Assembly (NCBI GenBank): GCA_947625995.1
Contig: CANQQN010000127.1
Location: forward strand, 1-5,520
Direction: 5' to 3'
From: an uncultured Lachnospiraceae bacterium
Lineage (GTDB): Bacteria; Bacillota; Clostridia; Lachnospirales; Lachnospiraceae
Length of the DNA stretch: 5,520 bases
Every line of letters begins with the position of its first letter. Position 1 is the first letter of the stretch. The position numbers were made by a program, and so were the translations under genes. Below, piece after piece: positions 1-4,722 of this stretch. A model generated the notes under the pieces. That model saw only the letters and a list, made by a program, of their open reading frames with translations. It made no database searches and was not told the origin of the DNA.

Positions 1-52
1 TGTGAAACTTACTCCGTAGATTTTGCCTTTTCTTGATCTTTTTCCCAATCTC
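1..52. other. Short stretch downstream of mutY, nothing recognised
   Basis: These bases follow the mutY stop codon on the minus strand. I see no clear hairpin followed by a T-run and no supported coding sequence. The mutY terminator, if there is one, may lie to the left of the window. Confidence 0.4.
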
Positions 53-1135
53 TCAAAGAATATAGGGCATATAAGCCCCAAAGGCGGAAGGCATCGCATA
101 GCTTTTCTGTATCTGCGACGGCTGTGCGAAAAACATACCGCCACCCGCCGAGCCTATGCCCCCGCCGGTTGTCTCGTCCAACTGCACCAGATACCCTTTC
201 ATATGCCACTCCACATGGGTAAAAACATGCTTCGCGGCAGGCAGCGGGCGGATCCGGACCGCCGAGATACCCTGACCTTTCAAAAAGTCCAGCACCTGTT
301 TCTCATTCTGATATCCGCTTAAATTGGGAAATTCATACATTCCCGCCAACAGTCCTTTGGCCGGCCTTCTTAAAAGAGCTACCCCCGCCTGTCCCTTCAG
401 GATCAATACTGTCTTTTCCTCAATCCTTCTTGTTTTCTTTTGGGACTTAACAGGCAGCTTCAGAATCAGATCCTGTTTTTTTGCAAGACAAAGGACCGCC
501 ACCGGACAGGCGTCGCATCTGGCAATGCCGTTTGGCACGCAGACTGTGGCTCCAAGCTCCATAAGCGCCTGATTGAACTGGCCCGGCGCATCCTTCGGCA
601 TGACCCCGGCCAGCATTTCCTCCACTGACCTTTTTACGGACTGTCTGGCGATATCCCAGTCTCTGGCAAGAATCCGGGAGATCACCCGCAGCACATTACC
701 GTCCACAGCGGGCACAGGCAGACCGAAAGCAATGGAACAGACGGCCCCCGCAGTATAGCTCCCGATTCCCGGAAGGCTGCGTATCTCCCCATAGGTTTCC
801 GGAAAGGCGCCGCCGTAGCGTTCCACCATAATCTTCGCCGCTTTCTGCATATTCCGCACCCTGTTGTAATAGCCGAGGCCCTCCCAGAGCTTCAAGAGAA
901 GTGTCTCGTCTGCTTCTGCAAGGGCTTTCACGTCAGGCAACGCCTCCATAAAACGGGCGTAATAAGGTTTTACCGCTTCCACTCTTGTCTGCTGAAGCAT
1001 GATCTCCGATACCCAGACACGATATGCGTTGGGATCTCTCCGCCACGGCAGATCCCGCTTTTCTTTTTCGTACCATGCAAGCAACGGCCGTACGATCTGT
1101 TGCTCTATGGGGAGCTTTTTTATCTGTTCATTCAT
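53..1135 (-). CDS. mutY: A/G-specific adenine DNA glycosylase MutY
   Basis: MutY removes adenine mispaired with 8-oxoguanine in base excision repair. The 360-residue length is normal for the family. The N-terminal HhH-GPD glycosylase domain spans about residues 10-220. It shows SEIMLQQTRV with the catalytic Glu44, the helix-hairpin-helix LPGIGSYTAGAV (121-132), and PAVDGNVLRV with the catalytic Asp145. The [4Fe-4S] ligands are Cys199, 207, 210 and 216, spaced C-x7-C-x2-C-x5-C; the first gap is one residue longer than in E. coli. A C-terminal NUDIX-like 8-oxoG recognition domain starts near residue 238 (LLRRPAKGLLAGMYEFP; HVFTHVEW, matching the F-S-H loop region). A Gly-rich stretch (about 323-333) sits just before the conserved end YAMPSAF. 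The ATG start is preceded by AAGGAAGAG. The gene stands alone on the minus strand, divergent from its right neighbour. Function is assigned with high confidence from motifs. Confidence 0.96.
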   Translation of the reverse strand: MNEQIKKLPIEQQIVRPLLAWYEKEKRDLPWRRDPNAYRVWVSEIMLQQTRVEAVKPYYARFMEALPDVKALAEADETLLLKLWEGLGYYNRVRNMQKAAKIMVERYGGAFPETYGEIRSLPGIGSYTAGAVCSIAFGLPVPAVDGNVLRVISRILARDWDIARQSVKRSVEEMLAGVMPKDAPGQFNQALMELGATVCVPNGIARCDACPVAVLCLAKKQDLILKLPVKSQKKTRRIEEKTVLILKGQAGVALLRRPAKGLLAGMYEFPNLSGYQNEKQVLDFLKGQGISAVRIRPLPAAKHVFTHVEWHMKGYLVQLDETTGGGIGSAGGGMFFAQPSQIQKSYAMPSAFGAYMPYIL

Positions 1136-1332
1136 GAATGACTCTTCCTTTGTACCATTTTATATCAGACCGATCCGGCCCAAAGACCGGTTTATTTCCT
1201 GTATCATCCTACCATATTTTTCGAAAAAGGAAAAGCGGGAAATCCCGGAACGCCTGTTGCGTCTTTTTTGGTTTTGCCGTATACTGAAGGATATGAAATC
1301 GGAAGATCTGTGAGACAAAAAAGAGGTGTGCC
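1136..1332. other. Divergent intergenic region between mutY and the nuclease-HTH gene
   Basis: This gap holds control sequences for both directions. For mutY, a TATAAA (minus, 1164-1159) lies 24 bases before the start, but I see no convincing -35 box; an imperfect CCGG-ended palindrome (1175-1190) lies just upstream of it. For the plus-strand gene a good promoter is listed separately. A short inverted repeat, CGGGA-AA-TCCCG (1236-1247), sits ten bases before that promoter's -35 box and could be an operator, but it is too short to claim. Confidence 0.4.
1257..1285 (+). promoter_or_regulatory. Sigma-A-type promoter of the nuclease-HTH gene
   Basis: TTGCGT (1257-1262), a 17-base spacer and TATACT (1280-1285) match the vegetative consensus well. 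Transcription would begin near 1292, giving a leader of about 40 bases. A ribosome site AGAGGTG (1322-1328) sits four bases before the ATG at 1333. Confidence 0.6.
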
Positions 1333-2103
1333 ATGGAAAAGGCGACGGAAACTGCGTTTGAAAATGCCAAAAGATTCATACTGAACCGAGAAAAAGCGCG
1401 GCAGGGCATCGGCACCCTTTCCGAGAAGACCACCCATGCTATCTTAAAGTATACTTACGCCCCGGATCCCGCTTTTCATGAGATTCCAGTGGAAGGCTTC
1501 ATTGCGGATATCTGCACCGGCAAGGAGATCGTGGAGATCCAGTCCGCAGGCTTTCACACCTTGAAAAACAAGCTGGACAAATTTCTTCCTCTGATGCCGG
1601 TGACCATTGTCCACCCTGTCCCCCATGTAAAATGGCTGTCATGGATTGACCCTCAGACCGGTGAGGCTACCGCCAGACGCCGCTCTCCGAAAACAGGCGG
1701 CCCCATGGAGATCTTCCGGCAGCTTGTGTATATCATGCCCTATCTGACCCACCCAAACCTGCATCTGTGCGTCACCATGCTGGATCTGGAAGAATACCGG
1801 CTGTTGGACGGCTGGAGCAGAGACAAAAAAAGAGGCTCCCATCGCTACGACAGGATCCCCCTTGCCATTTCCGGGGAAGTTTGGATCGACCGCCCCGAAG
1901 ATTATATGCAATTCATTCCCTATCCCCTTCCGGAGCCTTTTACCCTGAAGGAATTTCAAAAAGCCGCCGGGATCTCTCCCCGTACCGCCCAAAACGCTCT
2001 GACCGTACTGCGACGGCTAGGTCTCATCGTGCAGACAGGAAAATCCGGCAACGCTTTTCTCTATGAGGTTGCCGAGAGCATGTCCGCAAACGCCGGATCA
2101 TAG
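1333..2103 (+). CDS. Uncharacterised protein: PD-(D/E)XK-like motif plus C-terminal winged helix
   Basis: I do not recognise a named family. The product has 256 residues and no signal peptide or membrane segment. Residues 50-74 read HEIPVEGFIAD, then EIVEIQSAGF. This gives acidic residues Glu50/Glu54, Asp59, and E68-x-Q70 with a hydrophobic strand, the D...ExQ pattern of many PD-(D/E)XK nucleases (the Rpn protein in this window shows the same pattern). The middle part (about 85-200) has several aromatic and basic stretches (ARRRSPK, SRDKKRGSHR). Residues about 203-246 (TLKEFQKAAGISPRTAQNAL, then VLRRLGLIVQTGKSGNAFLYEV) look like a winged helix-turn-helix with a beta wing. The protein may therefore bind, and possibly cut, DNA; this is inference from motifs. 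It has its own promoter and a good ribosome site. Its last 43 bases overlap the end of the convergent lipid kinase gene. Confidence 0.85.
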   Translation: MEKATETAFENAKRFILNREKARQGIGTLSEKTTHAILKYTYAPDPAFHEIPVEGFIADICTGKEIVEIQSAGFHTLKNKLDKFLPLMPVTIVHPVPHVKWLSWIDPQTGEATARRRSPKTGGPMEIFRQLVYIMPYLTHPNLHLCVTMLDLEEYRLLDGWSRDKKRGSHRYDRIPLAISGEVWIDRPEDYMQFIPYPLPEPFTLKEFQKAAGISPRTAQNALTVLRRLGLIVQTGKSGNAFLYEVAESMSANAGS

Positions 2104-2951
2104 AAAAAGTTTACGGCTCCCGGCGCCGCTTCCACCAGAAATTCTTTTCCGCGCACCACTTCTCCGTCTACGTTACAGGAAAGTGTTTCCTCCGACCGGA
2201 TACGGATATCCGTGATCTGATCCGTGTGGATCTCTTTCGCCTCGTAAAGCCGTCCTCTCTTCAGCTTCAGAAGCAGCGGCACAAGAAGCGGGCGGCGGAT
2301 ATAATCTGTATACACCATTTCCAGCAGGCCGTCGTCCAGCCTCGCATCCGGCGCGATCTTGTAACCGCCTCCGTAAAAGCGTCCGTTGCAAATGGTAAGC
2401 ACGGAGCTTTTCATCCGGCGGGTCTGTCCTCCGTATAAAAATTCCAGCGGTTTTTCCTTGTAGGTCACAAAGGTGTAGACAATGCTGGCCGTATATCTCT
2501 GGGAGGCCGGGATCCACCTGCCGCGCATCAGATCCACATTGTTGGCTACCTGCCCGTCGATGCCGAAGCAGACCGTATTGAGAAAATACCGGCCATTGAC
2601 CCGTCCCGCGTCGATTTTGCCGGTTTGAAGTCCGGCGTCCTTTACAGTACGGGAAAAATCGTTGCCGCTGCCTATGGGGATTAGCCCAAGAGCATCTTCC
2701 GTATAGGCCACGCCGTTCAGCACTTCATGGAGCGTTCCATCACCGCCTACCGCCCAGAACACCCGTTTTTTCTTCTCTCTGCCCCGATATTCCGCCGGTA
2801 TCCCGGATGCAGGCAGATCAGGCTGCGTATACCGCAGTTCATACTCCCAGCCAAGCTTCCTGCAGGCCTGCCCGATCTGATCCGCGATGGCGTTTCCCCT
2901 TCCTTTTCCGGAAACAGGATTAATGATAAAAATATGTTCCGTCTGGTTCAA
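2061..2951 (-). CDS. Diacylglycerol/lipid kinase family protein (DagK/YegS-like)
   Basis: This protein belongs to the DAGK catalytic-domain family, which phosphorylates diacylglycerol or related lipids with ATP at the inner membrane face. In Gram-positive bacteria members (DgkB type) recycle diacylglycerol released during lipoteichoic acid synthesis. The 296-residue length is typical. Visible motifs are INPVSGKGRG (10-19), the nucleotide-binding VGGDGTLHEVLNG (68-80), IPIGSGNDF (91-99), NTVCFGIDG (125-133) and SCNVDGE (258-264), whose Glu264 is the likely catalytic base. There are no transmembrane segments. The start is TTG, chosen because AAAGGAG lies seven bases upstream and the first strand (HIFIINP) follows directly. 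The first 32 bases overlap the end of the DUF5662 gene, implying co-transcription and perhaps translational coupling. The exact lipid substrate cannot be told from sequence. Confidence 0.93.
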   Translation of the reverse strand: MNQTEHIFIINPVSGKGRGNAIADQIGQACRKLGWEYELRYTQPDLPASGIPAEYRGREKKKRVFWAVGGDGTLHEVLNGVAYTEDALGLIPIGSGNDFSRTVKDAGLQTGKIDAGRVNGRYFLNTVCFGIDGQVANNVDLMRGRWIPASQRYTASIVYTFVTYKEKPLEFLYGGQTRRMKSSVLTICNGRFYGGGYKIAPDARLDDGLLEMVYTDYIRRPLLVPLLLKLKRGRLYEAKEIHTDQITDIRIRSEETLSCNVDGEVVRGKEFLVEAAPGAVNFFYDPAFADMLSATS

Positions 2952-3477
2952 GTTTGTACTCCTTTAGCTTTCGCAGACAGGCAAAGGTTTTTTCTTCGCC
3001 CTCATTGGCCAGCATCACAAGCAACTGTTCCATCAGCGCCGCCGTATCCGGATGCATGAACCTGTCTTCCTTTGCTCTCTGAAAATACTCCAAAGAGGCG
3101 CTGTCCGTATAATCCTTCCCCTTGTAGATCTTACTGGCCGCCACCCGGTCACAGAACATTTCCTTCACATAGGGAATGGGCATCCGCACCGGCTTCATCT
3201 GATCTGTCTGCTTATCATAATCTGTCCAGTATTCAAAATGGTGCTTATTTCTGCCTTTGTGGTGCAGCCACGCCTTTGAAAAGCCGTACAATTCCCGCTC
3301 TCTGGCATTGGGACTGCGGTAGCCCTGATAATACTTCGCCCCTGTCAGAAATTCCGCCGGAGAATATTTTGACAAGTCGTGGAGCAGGCCCTGACGGAAA
3401 ATCCCCGCGCGAAAGCAGTTTTTCATCACCATATGCCTGTGTTTTGTGATCGTCCAAAAATGCTTCCAGATATGCAC
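2920..3477 (-). CDS. DUF5662 family protein
   Basis: The 185-residue product beginning MHIWKHFWTITKHRHMVM matches my memory of the DUF5662 family, which typically starts MHIWKHF-like and carries GLLHDLSKYSPAEF (here 30-43). The function is unknown. The protein is soluble and mainly helical. It has many conserved-looking His/acidic residues (His13, His15, His33-Asp34, His72-His73, His79-His80, Glu82, Asp110), which could form a metal site reminiscent of HD-domain hydrolases; that is inference. I chose GTG at 3477 because AAAGGGGAGAG lies just upstream and the family begins there. The frame stays open to an ATG at 3528 that overlaps the fic stop codon (TAATG), which would add 17 residues not typical of the family. 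The ribosome site, start and first five codons lie in the 48-bp repeat shared with the region upstream of fic. The gene overlaps the downstream lipid kinase gene by 32 bases. Confidence 0.85.
   Translation of the reverse strand: MHIWKHFWTITKHRHMVMKNCFRAGIFRQGLLHDLSKYSPAEFLTGAKYYQGYRSPNARERELYGFSKAWLHHKGRNKHHFEYWTDYDKQTDQMKPVRMPIPYVKEMFCDRVAASKIYKGKDYTDSASLEYFQRAKEDRFMHPDTAALMEQLLVMLANEGEEKTFACLRKLKEYKLEPDGTYFYH
2949..2965 (-). promoter_or_regulatory. Ribosome binding site and TTG start of the lipid kinase gene
   Basis: AAAGGAG (2965-2959) followed by seven bases and TTG (2951-2949). The site lies inside the coding sequence of the upstream DUF5662 gene and fixes the unusual TTG start. Confidence 0.8.
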
Positions 3478-3509
3478 TGTGTCTCTCCCCTTTAAGGTTA
3501 TTATATATC
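3462..3509. repeat. 48-bp direct repeat, inner copy (5' end of DUF5662)
   Basis: This copy is identical to 4259-4306 except for one base (T at 3480, C at 4277). On the minus strand it holds the -10 box TATAAT (3505-3500), the ribosome site, the GTG start (3477) and the first codons (V-H-I-W-K) of DUF5662. Homology stops just right of the -10 box, so the -35 box is missing. In its place is fic-side sequence, and no -35-like hexamer sits 17 bases from the -10. Confidence 0.95.
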
Positions 3510-3527
3510 GGTGACCCAGTCTCTCCA

Positions 3528-4133
3528 TTATAATTCTTCCGTCTTAAACGCCTCATAGCCCTCGTAATAGTAGCTGCGGTCGATGCCTTTCAAATAGACC
3601 TCCCGGCTGTCTACGTCGTCGGTCAATGCGGCCCCAAGCAGATGCTTGATCTCAATATCCTTGATCGGACTGCGCTCCATAGCAAGAAGATAGTCCTCCT
3701 TGTGGACCCGACTCCAATCCACAACCTTATGCAGCGCAGCTTTCAGCATCATATCCAGCCAAATGCGGGTGCTGCGGCCGTTTCCCTCCCGGAACGGGTG
3801 GGCGATGTTCATTTCCACATATTTTTCAACGATCTCGTCAAAGGTGGACTGCGGCATCTTTTCAATGTTCGTCAGCGCCGCCTCAAGATACATCACCGGC
3901 GCAAACCGAAAATTGCCTTTCGCGATGTTCACGGTGCGGATTTTTCCGGCGAAATCGTAAATATCCTCGAAAAGATATTGATGAATGGCTTGCAGCGTAG
4001 CAAAAGTCCCCGGCGTCAACGTATCTAAAACACCGTTTTCAAATAGCGCTACAGCCTTTTTCTTGCTGATGCGTTCTTCCTCTCGTGCAAGGTCGGCGGA
4101 GCTTGTAAGCCCCAATTTATTTTCAAGCGCCAT
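3528..4133 (-). CDS. Fic family AMP-transferase, class III self-inhibited type
   Basis: Fic enzymes transfer AMP from ATP to hydroxyl side chains of target proteins; NmFic-type toxins modify topoisomerase subunits such as GyrB. The 201-residue product has the full motif HPFREGNGRSTR (112-123), including catalytic His112 and the Mg/phosphate-binding residues, and the target-docking flap region AKGNFRFAPV (71-80). Near the C-terminus, SYYYEGY (187-193) fits the inhibitory [S/T]xxxE[G/N] motif, with Glu191 as the expected inhibitory glutamate. From memory this closely resembles the Neisseria NmFic inhibitory helix, where a Tyr of the motif is self-AMPylated. No separate antitoxin would then be needed. 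The start is ATG at 4133, with GGAGG six bases upstream; an in-frame GTG at 4148 is less likely. Fifteen bases separate it from the HTH stump, and its stop overlaps an ATG in frame with DUF5662. The actual target is unknown. Confidence 0.93.
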   Translation of the reverse strand: MALENKLGLTSSADLAREEERISKKKAVALFENGVLDTLTPGTFATLQAIHQYLFEDIYDFAGKIRTVNIAKGNFRFAPVMYLEAALTNIEKMPQSTFDEIVEKYVEMNIAHPFREGNGRSTRIWLDMMLKAALHKVVDWSRVHKEDYLLAMERSPIKDIEIKHLLGAALTDDVDSREVYLKGIDRSYYYEGYEAFKTEEL

Positions 4134-4144
4134 ACGACACCTCC
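4131..4144 (-). promoter_or_regulatory. Ribosome binding site and ATG start of fic
   Basis: GGAGG (4144-4140), six bases, then ATG (4133-4131). This decides between the ATG and the in-frame GTG at 4148, which itself lies upstream of this ribosome site. Confidence 0.75.
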
Positions 4145-4148
4145 GCAC

Positions 4149-4274
4149 TTATTTTTCGGCAACGACGCCGGACTTACTCCAAGCGTCCACTTTGCTGATC
4201 TTAAAGCTCCACAGCCGCCCGATCTTGGCGGCGGGCATCTTTTGCTCCCTAGCAAAAGGCTTCCAGATATGCAC
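4149..4274 (-). pseudogene. Truncated excisionase-type HTH gene fused in frame to the DUF5662 start
   Basis: The frame begins at the GTG in the outer repeat copy, reads V-H-I-W-K from DUF5662, then passes without a stop into AREQKMPAAKIGRLWSFKIS and on to KVDAW, ending in TAA at 4149 (41 codons). The second part matches the C-terminal half (wing and final helix) of MerR/excisionase-like small HTH proteins (pattern G-K-[IL]-P-A-x-K-[IV]-G-R-x-W-x-[FI]...[VL]-D-x-W). The N-terminal helices, including most of the DNA-reading helix-turn-helix, are missing. Such HTH genes often sit directly before effector genes, and the stump lies 15 bases before fic. With its own promoter and ribosome site the fused frame is probably translated, perhaps only as a leader peptide for fic. 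The HTH identity is recognised from the motif alone. Confidence 0.7.
4239..4258. repeat. Perfect 8-bp inverted repeat at the insertion junction
   Basis: CTTTTGCT-CCCT-AGCAAAAG forms a hairpin with a four-base loop. It ends exactly at the base before the outer 48-bp repeat begins (4259). In the transcript it would lie a few codons after the GTG of the fused small frame. A repeat of this size is expected by chance about once in a window like this, so only its position is notable. Confidence 0.5.
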
Positions 4275-4306
4275 TGCGTCTCTCCCCTTTAAGGTTATTA
4301 TATATC
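4259..4306. repeat. 48-bp direct repeat, outer copy (captured DUF5662 promoter region)
   Basis: This copy matches 3462-3509 at 47 of 48 positions; four A bases next to it (4254-4257 and 3457-3460) also match after one mismatch. On the minus strand it contains the -10 box, AAAGGGGAGAG, GTG (4274) and codons for H-I-W-K, then switches to the HTH stump. The DNA to its right supplies a good -35 box, so this copy keeps the ancestral promoter. Confidence 0.95.
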
Positions 4307-4325
4307 AGCTTCCGGTTATTGTAAA
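4297..4325 (-). promoter_or_regulatory. Promoter of the HTH stump-fic-DUF5662-lipid kinase run
   Basis: TTTACA (4325-4320), a 17-base spacer and TATAAT (4302-4297). Initiation near 4290 would put the ribosome site almost at the 5' end of the message. A 7-base direct repeat AATAACC (4320-4314 and 4300-4294) brackets the spacer side of the -10; it is too short to call an operator. This is inferred to be the original DUF5662 promoter, now upstream of fic. Confidence 0.7.
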
Positions 4326-4477
4326 TGACAGAATGCACCCGCCGTATGCTGCCTCATTTTTGGAATAAAAAAGATCAGGATGCCTATTCATGTAAATGTT
4401 TCCGGGCGTTTCTATATCCCATTCTCTTCTACACGTATTTTCAAGGCATCCTTACAGATTCTTTTGTAGACTTGTAT

Positions 4478-4541
4478 ATACAGGGAACACTTGCCGGATT
4501 GTACGTTGAAATATTTAAAACCTTCTCTGTGTTCCCTGTAT
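4478..4541. repeat. 13-bp perfect inverted repeat around a 38-base spacer
   Basis: The arms ATACAGGGAACAC (4478-4490) and GTGTTCCCTGTAT (4529-4541) are exactly complementary. Two such arms this close are unlikely by chance in 5.5 kb. The element lies 25 bases after the Rpn stop codon. It could be a long-loop stem at the end of the rpn transcript, or terminal repeats of a tiny TA-flanked element (TA-CAGGGAACAC...GTGTTCCCTG-TA). On the minus strand no T-run follows, so it is not a standard terminator for rpn; on the plus strand TGTTTTATCTTT follows, but no plus-strand gene precedes it. The rest of 4326-4566 holds no supported gene. Confidence 0.7.
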
Positions 4542-4566
4542 GTTTTATCTTTCGTGATCCACGCTG

Positions 4567-4722
4567 TCAGATATGATATTTCTCATACATCCGCTCCAGC
4601 AGATCCCTGTCTTTTTCCAGACTGGGGATCAGATGGCCGTCACCATTTTTCGTCATGGCGCTGGTCAGTGTTAACATACGCTTTAAACCCTCAGTGCGGC
4701 CTTCTTCTCTGGAGTCCTCCAT
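4567..4722 (-). CDS. Possible intragenic short product of the rpn gene (RpnS-like)
   Basis: Within the rpn frame, Met217 (ATG 4722-4720) is preceded by GGAG five bases upstream (4731-4728). It could start a 51-residue protein equal to the Rpn C-terminal tail (MEDSREEGRTEGLKRM...YEKYHI). In E. coli, some rpn genes express a short C-terminal protein from an internal start that restrains the full-length nuclease. That arrangement is known for enteric rpn genes; its presence here is inference from a start codon with a spaced ribosome site only. Confidence 0.25.
   Translation of the reverse strand: MEDSREEGRTEGLKRMLTLTSAMTKNGDGHLIPSLEKDRDLLERMYEKYHI

Larger units (their letters stand above)
3510..4306. 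other. Inferred inserted segment: HTH stump and fic plus one repeat copy (797 bp)
   Basis: The segment is the unique DNA between the two 48-bp repeats plus one repeat copy. It contains the 3' end of an excisionase-type HTH gene and a complete fic gene, both reading toward DUF5662. Removing 797 bases would restore a normal promoter, ribosome site and start for DUF5662, which is why I read it as an insertion with duplication of the target. No integrase or transposase lies within it. It may be the remnant of a larger integrated element whose attachment core was the repeat, or the product of repair using short homologies. GTCTCTCC occurs both in the repeat and next to the fic end (3519-3526), a possible junction homology. 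Confidence 0.6.

Noticed and set aside
1236..1247. CGGGA-AA-TCCCG as an operator for the nuclease-HTH gene
   Set aside because: Five-base arms are common by chance; noted only in the intergenic description.
3528..4148. GTG at 4148 as the fic start
   Set aside because: The GGAGG ribosome site lies downstream of this GTG and correctly spaced for the ATG at 4133.
4049..4255. Minus-strand 68-codon open frame overlapping the start of fic
   Set aside because: It is out of frame with both the HTH stump and fic, has a Pro/Gly/Cys-rich shadow composition and no homology that I recognise.
4377..4452. 9-bp inverted repeat AGGATGCCT / AGGCATCCT with a 58-base spacer
   Set aside because: About one such pair is expected by chance in a window of this size; no supporting context.
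4325..4576. Plus-strand open frame of 83 codons across the gap left of rpn
   Set aside because: It has no ribosome site, unconvincing composition (aromatic- and Cys-rich), runs over the 13-bp inverted repeat and enters the rpn gene antisense.
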